Assembly (NCBI GenBank): GCA_017163975.1
Contig: JAFFSR010000242.1
Coordinates: 1,017,001 to 1,081,000 of the forward strand
Direction of reading: 5' to 3'
Length of the DNA stretch: 64,000 bases
Source of the DNA: Anastatus disparis
Lineage: Eukaryota; Arthropoda; Insecta; Hymenoptera; Eupelmidae
Both the position numbers and the translations under genes were made by a program. The notes beneath the pieces were generated by a model. That model was not told the origin of the DNA and searched no databases. It was given only the letters and a program-made list of their open reading frames with translations. Shown here piece by piece: positions 1 through 7,243 of the stretch (positions within the stretch are counted from its first letter, which is position 1; each line of letters opens with the position of its first letter).

Positions 1-300
1 AAATGCGACTTCTACTTCATTATCAAGACAAATTTTACATCTATTGGTATTTTCTTCAGCAGAATCATTCCGACAAGGTATATCTCGGATGAAGCGACAA
101 CAGCCATTCCACTTTTTGTGCTCTAATAGTGGATTGTCATCGATTTCCCATCTACATATTTCTGTAGAACATTCAAAACAACGGACTTTATCTATTTCAC
201 CAGTGTAGTAAAATCCTGCTGTAGCTAAATCTTCAGGTTTTAAAAAACTCAAAGGCCAATTTTTAAAACTTTCAAGACTGTTTTGCTGTATTCAATACAT
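1..300 (-). pseudogene. Inhibitor-of-apoptosis-like protein (BIR domain plus start of RING), partial
   Basis: Reading the minus strand from ATG at 298-300 gives Met-Tyr, then an in-frame TGA (292-294), then an open frame to the window edge. The open part is a BIR domain: a WPL segment, LATAGFYYTG, the zinc ligands C-x2-C, then EH and a Cys six residues further on. It is followed after a short linker by CKICLDNE, the opening of a RING finger. BIR-RING proteins bind caspases and IAP antagonists and act as ubiquitin ligases. The gene lies about 60 bp downstream of, and on the same strand as, the Polinton integrase, so it looks like cargo of the element. The early stop could mean decay, or use of an upstream exon. 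The rest of the RING is outside the window. Confidence 0.8.
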
Positions 301-358
301 GATCACGTTGAATTATTTGTAAGTTTTTATTCTTTATAAATTAATTACAAAATATTTA

Positions 359-1280
359 TTAAGCATCTGCTTTATTAATCCAACTATTGTGAGTATTGTC
401 GAAACCAAGCCACTTCACCAATACTTCATTTCCACGTCTTCCAAGAATCTTCTCTATAAGATAGTAATCAGGATATTCGACACTTTGTAATTCTTGTTCA
501 TGAAAACATCCAGCTATTGGTTGATCTTTGTAATCCTGCAAGAGAAAAGTAACTGGTTTTGTTTTTCGAACTTGGTGTACAGTAAATATTTCAATAGACC
601 AGTTGGGTGTATATCCTTTTTCGAATACTTGTTTCAACTTGCTTACTCGTACTTATATCATTAACTTTGAACTTTGGTTTCTTTTCTATTAAATTAACAT
701 TACGCTTGAATCGTCGAAGAACTTCAGCTTCGTTTTCAGCTGTAACATCTTTCGGTTTCATATTAATAGTCCGATGCTTCTCATCATTGTACTTGTGAAT
801 CAAATTGGAGATAATATCAATCCACTTGTAGTTACCACGTAAACTAAACTGTTTCCACATTTTGTTTTTGAGGGTACGATTAAAGCGTTCGCAAATAGAC
901 GCCTTGAGATTACTATACGTCGAGTAGAGATTGATTTTATATTGTTGCATGAGATTCTGGAAATTGGTATTATAGAACTCCTTGCCTCGGTTGGTGTGAA
1001 GATTCTTAGGCACTCTACCTTTTGTCAATACAGACTTCATAGCAGCAGAAACATCTATACCAGTTTTTTGTTTTACAGGAACAGTCCAGGCGTATTTTGA
1101 AAAAACATCTATAACTGTAAGCATGTATTTGTAGCCTTTGTTTTCTCGAGAATAAGGTTGCATCTCTACTAGATCAGCTTGCCATGTCTCGTCCGAACCT
1201 CGCACATCAAACTTTCGACGAGGATGATTACGACGTGCTGGCTTGTGAAGCTCTTCTACAAGTCCATGACGTTGTTCCAT
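359..1280 (-). pseudogene. Polinton-type integrase with C-terminal chromodomain, frameshifted
   Basis: A retroviral-like DDE integrase that would insert the element's DNA. From ATG 1280: the WQADLVEM strand carries the first Asp, SICERFNRTLKNKMW carries the catalytic Glu, and the region between has the usual Polinton integrase spacing. The second catalytic Asp, expected in a T-D-x-GKEF motif, is Asn (codon 990-992 reads HTNRGKEF). Around 644-650 the frame shifts by one base. The next frame continues with the KGYTPNWS SH3-like segment and a chromodomain (YLIEKILGRRG, LVKWLGF, NSWI) to a stop at 359-361. Combined length is about 305 residues, near normal. A TATA box precedes the ATG, supporting this start. 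Both the Asp-to-Asn change and the frameshift should abolish activity. Confidence 0.9.
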
Positions 1281-1325
1281 CGATGGTTATCGACTGACTG
1301 CTTTGCACTAACAGTGACAATGCCT

Positions 1326-1335
1326 CCTTTTATAG
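1326..1335 (-). promoter_or_regulatory. TATA box of integrase gene
   Basis: The minus strand reads CTATAAAAGG about 46-55 bases upstream of the integrase ATG at 1280, followed by a short leader. The position fits an RNA polymerase II core promoter and supports the chosen integrase start. Confidence 0.55.
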
Positions 1336-1354
1336 TCTCAATTTCCAACTGGCT

Positions 1355-1651
1355 TTATATGAATTTCTTATCTAGCTCGTCTCTATGCACCTCTACAATT
1401 TTATCTAGGTTATTGAGATCACTTCTCAAACTAGATATTGAATCTAATAATTTTTGAACTTCCAAACGTACGATACGCTGTAAAGTATCTAAATTTACAG
1501 CTTCATTGAGTTGATTAGGTGATGCGAGATTAAAAAGCCTCTTATTTTCTATATCGTATTGTTCATCTTTTGTGAGTTTATAGCCAATACCCGGAGGTCC
1601 TCGACTACCCTCACTTCGTTTGAGATTACGTCCGAATACATCGACGCTCAT
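1355..1651 (-). CDS. Small Polinton-associated protein with GPPGxG motif and coiled coil
   Basis: A 98-residue open frame starting MSVDVFGR. The first third holds RGPPGIGYKLT and a YDIENKRL segment; the second half is heptad-rich and predicted coiled coil (LVRLEV-type leucine/isoleucine spacing). I recognise this pattern as a recurrent small protein of insect Polintons, possibly a virion or fibre-like component, but its function is unknown to me. It lies between the integrase and the DUF8207-like gene on the same strand and is one of only two genes here without an obvious lesion. Confidence 0.65.
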   Translation of the reverse strand: MSVDVFGRNLKRSEGSRGPPGIGYKLTKDEQYDIENKRLFNLASPNQLNEAVNLDTLQRIVRLEVQKLLDSISSLRSDLNNLDKIVEVHRDELDKKFI

Positions 1652-1682
1652 TTTTATAATGCATGGTATAGGTGTCTACACC

Positions 1683-2623
1683 TCAATATATATAGCCTCC
1701 TTCACGTAACTCTTCTATAATTGAATGTATCTCATTTTTATGGCTAGGGTTTTCAGCTTCTCTTTCAGCAATGAGTAATCGAAGTCTATCAACGAGTTCG
1801 TTTGGATCATCCCAGTATACGTAATCCATTCTCGTATCTCTTCTTGCAATTTTATATCGAGGTAACGATCCTCCTCTTTTTTTCAATGAAAACAAAGGAC
1901 TAATGATACTGTCGAATTTCTTACTTTTGTGTGTACGAATAGTCTCATCACTTCTGTAGCATCGTTTGTAAGCATTAGTAGTTTCAAGAATCTTCTTGTA
2001 ATTTTGCATATCATTAGTGTTTATCTGACCTCTATCGGGATTTTTCGTAATTATCAATTCTAACAATCCTTTAATTTTTGGATATTTTTTATCTTTTATA
2101 CGAATGTTTTTATCTTCGAAAAATAGAGGTGAGTCACCAATTAAGTAACTATTACCTTCCTTGCGCACTCCATAAACTTTATCCAATTGTTTTGATTGTT
2201 CCTCATTGAGCATATGAATGTACTTATTATCAAGCAATAAATCATCTTCTTTTTCTAATTCCTGCTCACTTGCAGCTGATTCAAATTCTGTATCAACTTG
2301 TCGAATAGTATCGTTTAATGGCGTATCTATAGCATCATTAATGGATGAAGAGGAAGGAGAAGAAGGCTGCAAGAAGGAGGAATAAGTATCATAATTTTTT
2401 ATGACTTTTTTTTATTTTTTGCCATGTCACGTATGAAATCATTATTTTTCTCAGTAGTAGCAACGAGTTTCTGAAGAGGATCAACGATAGGTTTGAATGT
2501 CTCGCCAAATGCTCTTTCAATATTCTCTTTTCCAAACTTCAGCAAGTTATATTTCCGTTTAACTGCATTGTGTGCTTGCACAAGTTGATGTAGAACATCT
2601 TTCTTTCGTCGAATATCAGCCAT
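1683..2623 (-). pseudogene. DUF8207-like Polinton protein, broken by a frameshift
   Basis: Two reading frames form one protein. The N-terminal part (2399-2623, MADIRRKKDVLHQL) is a charged helix of about 74 residues with the ETFKPIVDPLQKLV segment. The C-terminal part (1683-2372) holds YGVRKEGNSYLIGDSPLFF, then KIKGLLELI and NYKKILETTNAYKR, the core I associate with DUF8207 proteins of insect Polinton-like elements. The break falls in an A/T homopolymer (about 2404-2421), a typical place for a one-base indel or a sequencing error. The C-terminal tail ends in GGYIY. The role in the element is unknown; a structural virion role is conceivable but unproven. Confidence 0.7.
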
Positions 2624-2664
2624 GTTGACGCTTCAGCGTACAATGATGAATTGTTTTCTTAGGA

Positions 2665-3369
2665 CTATGTGCGCGCTATATTTACAGCAAAACAATGAAA
2701 GCCTTTTCTATATCTACCAGAATTGATCGAATTATCTTTGTCGATCATTAAAAATCCGTATTTATCATCAGTCCAACACTTGGAGCACAATTCTTTGAAT
2801 TGCGCGTAAGTCATGTCAGAATTGACGTGATCGTCGTATAAGTGTCTTAAATTGACATCATCTTGTCGAAAAATTACCAACAAATTGACATTGTCTCTGA
2901 CTAGATGTTTTGAAATTCAAGCATAAGATTGACAGAGATAGAAACAATCAACATCTTTGTGTCTACCCATACAGAAGTAAGCTCTGATATTATCTTGTTT
3001 TTCACAGGCTACATCATCAAAAATCATGACAGAATTTGGAAGCGCATTATCAGGGGCTACAACAGATTCGTGCTCACTAAAGGGAAAGTATTGTACACCT
3101 TCTAAAGGCTCTAGGAGGTCCTTTAAAAACTTGTACTTTGGTTGACTCAAAGACTTGGAGTACACATAAACGTTTTCAAACCTGAGACCATTAGGGTGCG
3201 TTCTTAGTGCTAAGAGACTATTGGTTTTACCACAATTTGATGGACCGCAAAACACAGCTCGAATACTGTTTGGAAGTAAGTCTCCATGCCTCTTTAATTT
3301 CTTCTCATGTTCCATGATAGTGTCAAAATTTTCTATTGGTAGCTTAACGGATTGTTCTTTGAAATTCAT
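2665..3369 (-). pseudogene. Genome-packaging ATPase (FtsK/HerA, A32-like), one in-frame stop
   Basis: A P-loop ATPase that would pump element DNA into capsids. From ATG 3369: Walker A GPSNCGKTNS near residue 45, an aromatic strand ENVYVYSKS, Walker B SVMIFDDV near residue 115, then a sensor-like FYLCQSYA. An in-frame TGA at 2917-2919 interrupts the protein; the same frame continues with KHLVRDN and a C-terminal domain (YDDHVNSDMTYAQFKELC, YGFLMIDKD) to a stop at 2665. Total length is about 234 codons, normal for Polinton ATPases. In relatives this codon is Arg, so CGA to TGA is a likely single transition. The gene is transcribed away from the phospholipase-like gene, from a shared intergenic region. 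Confidence 0.88.
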
Positions 3370-3399
3370 TATGACAGCACGTCTGACGTATGAATGCTT

Positions 3400-3430
3400 G
3401 ACCAGCTATAAATACAGGGCTTATATACCA
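3400..3430. promoter_or_regulatory. Divergent core promoters between ATPase and PLA2-like genes
   Basis: The 112-bp gap between the ATPase ATG (3369, minus) and the PLA2-like ATG (3482, plus) contains TATAAATA on the plus strand at 3407-3414. It also contains TATATAAG on the minus strand at 3420-3427. Each is placed about 50-70 bases from its ATG. This suggests overlapping divergent promoters, as expected for oppositely oriented transcription units of a viral-type element. Confidence 0.5.
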
Positions 3431-3481
3431 AACACCTTAGTCTTCATTTAGTCTTCGAAGTGTGATGATCGTATATAGACA

Positions 3482-3680
3482 ATGACGACGTGGTCACGGT
3501 TTTGTCAACAAGCTTCTTAATAGTCTTCCGATCGAACTTCATATACCCGGCTACCAATACTGTGGACCTGGTACAAGATTAGCTAAACATTTAGCTAGAG
3601 GTGATCCAGGAACCAATCCTCTCGATAGAGCTTGTAAAGAGCACGAGCGAGAGCGGGCTGAGATCTCATTCTTTAACAAG
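3482..3680 (+). pseudogene. Phospholipase A2-like domain (parvovirus/adintovirus type), frameshifted and truncated
   Basis: From ATG 3482 the frame reads MTTWSRF. An extra T in the run 3500-3503 then shifts into the frame LLNSLPIELHIPGYQYCGPGT, followed by LARGDPGTNPLDRACKEHE. This is the calcium-loop (YCGPGT) and active-site helix of viral VP1-type phospholipase A2 domains, which breach endosomal membranes during entry. The catalytic His-Asp pair is His-Glu here, and the domain stops right after the helix. Instead of its normal tail it runs in frame into the next gene (Met at 3681). This looks like a deletion that joined two genes. It is clearly degenerate and not expected to be active. Confidence 0.75.
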
Positions 3681-4232
3681 ATGGAATACGCAGTGGACTT
3701 ACAAGGTTTTAAAAAGCCAGGTAAAGAGTTTGTTTTGAAAGAGTTGGCTGCTGTTCCTCTTGTTGAGTCGTCTGAACCAACGGTGCATATTTTCAAACCA
3801 CCTTTTCCTTGAAAAAAGTTAACTACAAAATACAAGCGTGAAAATCTCTGGCTCGAGCTTTGCTATCATGGACTAGTTTGGAATTCTGGAGATCACGACT
3901 ATACTGAAATAGAAAAAATTCTTCGACAAACTCTGCAGAACGCTACACAAGTTTTTGTGATTGGTAAAGTGAAAAAAGAGTGGTTAGAGAAGTTTGATTT
4001 TAAAGTTGTGGATATTAGTGAACTGGGTATTCCTCATTTTGATCAACGGCTAACTAAAACAGTCTCTTGTTCACATCATAATTGCATGTACAAAAATACA
4101 TGTGCTGTTAACAACGTTAAATCAATACAAAAGTTGTATTTCAGTGATTTCAGTGATTGGGTTGTGGACTGGGAAGACACTGGGAAGATGCAAATATCGA
4201 CAGTGAAACAGAACTGTAAAAAAAGTTTTTAA
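3681..4232 (+). pseudogene. Exonuclease-like small protein, paralogue A, one in-frame stop
   Basis: A 183-codon frame starting MEYAVDLQGF, interrupted by TGA at 3810-3812 (codon 44, where paralogue B has Trp). It continues with YHGLVWNSGD, VFVIGKVKKEWLEKF and a C-terminal CSHHNCMYKNTCAVNN pattern. It is about 45% alike by eye to the next gene. The DLQGF / HG-W-SG / K-WL / Cys-His-Cys order resembles the motif order of DEDD-type exonucleases (RNase H fold), but this is inference. I know the family as an abundant uncharacterised one in hymenopteran genomes. The upstream PLA2-like fragment is in frame with it. Confidence 0.65.
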
Positions 4233-4237
4233 TCAGT

Positions 4238-4708
4238 ATGGAGTACTTGGTGGATATGCAAGGTTTCAAACAGTCTGGTGATGACTATATTCTCAAAGAG
4301 TTGGCTGTAATGCCGCTCAACGATGATACCGAACCTCTGGTACTCCTTTTCAACAAACCATATTCCTGGCGTAGACTTTCGGACGAGTACAAAGAACAAA
4401 ATACGTTGTTGAAATATTATTACCATGGTTTATCATGGAACTCTGGTACCATTCCCTATACTGACGTAGGCAATATTCTTGAAGAAGCCTTACATGCGAC
4501 CAAAATTTTTGTCGTAGGTAGTATAATAAAAAAAAAATGGCTAGAACGCTTCAAGTTTGAAGTATGCGACGTCACAGAAATGGGTTTTCCATCAACTGAT
4601 AAAATAAAGCTTGTGACTGTTTGTCCAAATCACAATGATATGTACAAAGCTCGTTGTGCTCTGCACAATGTCAGACTTATGAAGAGATACTTTACTAAAA
4701 AGAAATAA
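4238..4708 (+). CDS. Exonuclease-like small protein, paralogue B, intact
   Basis: A 156-residue open frame, ATG five bases after the stop of paralogue A, starting MEYLVDMQGF. Motifs parallel A: LKELAVMPL, PYSWRRL, YYHGLSWNSGTIPY, IFVVGSIIKKKWLERF and CPNHNDMYKARCALHNV. Asp6, the HGL-W-SG segment, the Lys-Trp-Leu helix and the C-x2-H-x6-C array are conserved in both copies and are candidates for active or zinc-binding sites. The function is not established; an exonuclease-like fold is my inference from motif order. It is the best preserved gene of the Polinton block. Confidence 0.7.
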   Translation: MEYLVDMQGFKQSGDDYILKELAVMPLNDDTEPLVLLFNKPYSWRRLSDEYKEQNTLLKYYYHGLSWNSGTIPYTDVGNILEEALHATKIFVVGSIIKKKWLERFKFEVCDVTEMGFPSTDKIKLVTVCPNHNDMYKARCALHNVRLMKRYFTKKK

Positions 4709-4763
4709 ATTGATTTATGCTACCATAGGAAGTAAAAAGGAGAAATAATGATTAATGGATGTA

Positions 4764-4815
4764 TCTCACAGGTGGAGGGCGATGGTTGGGGCTCTCACCA
4801 CTTCCTAAAAACAAA
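4764..4815 (+). repeat. Promoter-proximal repeat, copy 1
   Basis: A segment with CTCACAGGTGGAGGG and CACCACTTCCTA recurs at 5362-5415 (CTCACAGATGGGGG, CATCACTTCCTATAAAA). Both copies sit downstream of one gene and upstream of the next, so the repeat may be a regulatory block duplicated with its gene. The rest of 4709-4959 holds only an initiator-like CATTCATTCATCAGAC stretch before the next ATG. Confidence 0.4.
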
Positions 4816-4959
4816 GTTTTTGTTTTATTTTATCCTATGGAGGGGAGATCTGCGCAGTAGCCACGGCTCAACCGCTACTTAAGAGAACTCCCAAACCAGC
4901 TCGAGTCATTCATTCATCAGACTCTGCTAAGTAAACTTAGAATTCTTTATCAAAGAAAT

Positions 4960-5270
4960 ATGGATCTTGATAAATTCAACGAGGCAGCTCGTGGACGCGT
5001 CCGCCGTGCCATTGGGAATATTTCCCCTTAAAGAAAGATCACACTTATTATGTGAGTGAGTTTAGACCAGTTAAAATAAAGGATAAGTTTAGATTGACGG
5101 CAGTTTTAGATGGTGAATGGCGCATTTTTATTCCATCTCGCGCATGCAGAGCCTTACAGGAGAATAAGAAGTTTTACTTCAAGTTGAGAGAGGCCATTCA
5201 AAATTACAAGTTGTTTGTGAAGTATTTAGATGATGACAACGAAAAAGGTCTCGAGTTCTCCTTGGCTTAA
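4960..5270 (+). pseudogene. Small Polinton protein of unknown function, frameshifted
   Basis: ATG 4960 opens MDLDKFNEAARGRVRRAIGN and ends at TAA 5029-5031. A -1 shift just before it continues with KKDHTYYVSEFRPVKIK, then FIPSRACRAL, YKLFVKYL and a stop at 5270. Joined, it is about 100 residues with a basic N-terminal helix and a beta-rich C-terminal half. I recognise it as a recurrent short protein near insect Polinton genes and have no function to assign. Nucleic-acid binding is possible given its basic N-terminus, but that is conjecture. Confidence 0.5.
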
Positions 5271-5361
5271 GCGCTTGGAAGTTAACGGAGAGGTATATGA
5301 ATCACGGGTGCACTTCCTACTTCTCGGAGTGAGAGGTTCACAAGTGGCGATTCTTGGTTGT

Positions 5362-5415
5362 ACCTCACAGATGGGGGTGAAGGTTAAGGCTCCCATCACT
5401 TCCTATAAAAAGCAA
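5362..5415 (+). promoter_or_regulatory. Promoter-proximal repeat copy 2 with TATA box
   Basis: Second copy of the 4764-4815 repeat. This one contains TATAAAA at 5404-5410, 34-40 bases before the ATG of the small gene at 5444, and a CATTCATTTCATCATG stretch that could hold the initiator. Confidence 0.5.
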
Positions 5416-5443
5416 AGACATCATGATTTACATTCATTTCATC

Positions 5444-5605
5444 ATGGGATAGACTCCAAGTCATACCACTCAAAATTGTTCAGAATACACTCCTCTTCTT
5501 CCACCTGATAAAAAGGTGAAGGCTGAGAAAACAACATGGAAAGAGTACTATGAAAAATATAAATCACAAATGCCGTCTAAAGATATAAAATATAAAAAGC
5601 TATAA
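5444..5605 (+). pseudogene. Tiny 53-residue protein with premature TAG
   Basis: ATG 5444, Gly, then TAG (5450-5452), followed by an open frame with PLLPPDKKVK and WKEYYEKYKSQMPSKD, ending TAA at 5603-5605. It is lysine- and tyrosine-rich. The TAG is one transition away from CAG. Position behind a TATA box supports a former gene. No function is recognised. Confidence 0.45.
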
Positions 5606-5639
5606 AGTTTTTAATTAAGTAGATAAGAATGGGAACAAT

Positions 5640-7110
5640 GCTTAGAAGTCCTGTGACTGACTCCGGGACTTCCCTGAAAACACCACGCAGACCTCAGCTC
5701 ACTGAGCTACAATCGGTTCCCCCACCACGAAATCCTATATTGGGTCTGGCTCAGGTGATACAGAAATGCTTCCCCCACCCCACCAAAAAACCCTATACAG
5801 GTTCTGTATCAATGATACAGAAACGGCAGCCGCTTCTGTATCAGGTGATACAGAACCGGCTTAGCTTATCTACTTTGGTCGCTCAGTACGTTCGTGCTGT
5901 CTTTTGTTGTGCTTACGGTCATTGTCTTGCGTCTAGCATTGAGTTTTTTTCCACTTGGAGCCACTGCCAAACTTCTGGAAGACCGCAGACTGCTCCGAAC
6001 TGGCATCAGTCGGCTCTCTCTCTTACGTTTCTGGGCCTTGGTAACACCCGTCGCCGCACTCGCTCGCTGCGCGTCTAGCTCGTCGCACTCTTCCGTTGCA
6101 GCCTCGCAAGCATCCTTTATCTCAATCCATTCATCTGTAATCCCAGTGCTTCCTGTCCGTACTTGTAACTTTATCGCCTTCATCTTAGCGACAGCGATAA
6201 TAATCCTCTGGATGTGTTCCGTGATGTATTTAGAAGGCGACTATCCATCCTTTTTATTCACGCCGCTTGTGTTGTTTATGCACTCCCCCGATGCTAAGTC
6301 GATCACCTCTGAGGCACGTGGGCCGGGGGCGCCCTGAACACCGATGGATGCTGAAAGTTTACGTACTTCCGTTTTCATCGACATTTTCATGTTTATTTTT
6401 ACTCTTTTGTCCTCCTTCACTTCTCATGTAACAGGTGTTTGTGGTCAGAATCTATTCCCGGTATAGTCCAGCCCGTGCACCGTCTGTCAGCCTACCCCTT
6501 AAGGATCACCCCGGCGCTGGTAACCTCGGAGGACTCCCACTCCGCATTGTCAGTGCCCAGTATGGGTGCCACCCGGCACCGAACAACGAGGAGATGAATT
6601 TTTCGCCGGCTGATAGGGTAGCCAATTCTAAGTGCCTAGTTCCGACCGGGCCTGTGTACTATCTTGCGGAGCGCAGCATACACATGGTTTCATCTCCTAT
6701 ATCCTCCAGCAGCGACGCAATTCCAATCCTCAGTCAGAGGGAAAAAAGAAAAGGATGTTCTTCCCCCCCTCCCCCCCATTTCCTACCTTTCATACACCAT
6801 TCAAATCCTCTTTATCCCATTTTCATGCTCCAAGCAATACCCGCTTATAGCGGCCCTGATGTCTCATGCATACTAGAATGGGTGCACACTTCCGCGACAC
6901 CATTCAATATTTATATCTAAAGGCGAAACCCGTCTATAGGCCCCTTCTCATTTGCACATGGCCTTTCCATGTCAAATGTATGCTGTGTTCGAGTGGTGTA
7001 TAGTGTGTTTGCCCGTGTTATGTGCATAAATAGTGTCGAAGTTGTTGTGAGCATTAGCAGTTACCACTATACCTGCGCCATCCAGCAGTCAGAGCTTTCC
7101 GGTAGGGCTT
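5640..7110 (-). mobile_element. Non-LTR retrotransposon (R1-like) 5' fragment
   Basis: GC content rises sharply here compared with the flanks. A Gag-like ORF1 remnant runs on the minus strand (5866-6390), preceded by a long GC-rich region (about 6391-7110) that looks like a 5' UTR. No reverse transcriptase follows, so the 3' part is deleted or was replaced by the Polinton edge. Bases 5640-5865 hold near-palindromes around GTATCA/TGATAC (5755-5767, 5803-5823, 5839-5860). Element borders are approximate. Confidence 0.5.
5866..6390 (-). pseudogene. LINE ORF1 (Gag-like) remnant, one in-frame stop
   Basis: From ATG 6390 the frame opens MKMSMKTEVRKLSAS and continues to a TAG at 6241-6243. It then resumes in the same frame (SPSKYITEHIQRIIIAVAKM, later IEIKDACEAATEECDELD and KAQKRKRESR) to a stop at 5866. 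The charged, alanine-rich early part resembles the N-terminal region of R1-clade ORF1 proteins. No zinc knuckles are reached, consistent with truncation. The TAG replaces what was probably Trp (TGG). The family call is moderate because only the low-complexity N-terminus is present. Confidence 0.45.
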
Positions 7111-7114
7111 TCCA

Positions 7115-7184
7115 TACTGGCTCCCGTAATACGATAGTAATAACTATAATTATATAGTAATTACTATAATTAATTATAATAATA

Positions 7185-7240
<56 letters not shown>
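7115..7240. repeat. AT-rich tandem repeat followed by (TA)n microsatellite
   Basis: The unit around ATAACTATAATTATATAGTA and ACTATAATTAATTATAAT matches the arrays at 21551-21797 and 25371-25930. From about 7189 it becomes pure (AT)n, where the LTR element inserted; the last four bases ATAT (7237-7240) are its left target duplication. Confidence 0.8.

Positions 7241-7243
<3 letters not shown>

Larger units (their letters stand above)
1..5605. mobile_element. Decayed Polinton/Maverick (adintovirus-like) element, left end outside window
   Basis: A compact cluster of genes typical of Polinton/Maverick elements: integrase with chromodomain, FtsK/HerA-type packaging ATPase, a DUF8207-like protein, a phospholipase A2-like capsid-associated domain and small late-type proteins. 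They form two divergent blocks around a promoter at 3400-3430. DNA polymerase B, protease and the capsid proteins are not seen here; they may lie left of base 1 or be lost. No terminal inverted repeat was recognised, so the right edge (set at the last gene) is approximate. Nearly every gene has one stop or frameshift, so this copy is a dead genomic relic. The family assignment is strong; calling it adintovirus-like rather than classical Polinton is inference. Confidence 0.85.

Noticed and set aside
5803..5860. TTCTGTATCA/TGATACAGAA dyads considered as protein-binding operators
   Set aside because: They lie in the remnant of a LINE coding region, and three near-copies are not enough evidence for regulatory function.
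6435..6920. 161-residue plus-strand frame over the GC-rich LINE 5' region
   Set aside because: It runs antisense to the ORF1 remnant in what looks like a 5' UTR, with no recognisable motif.
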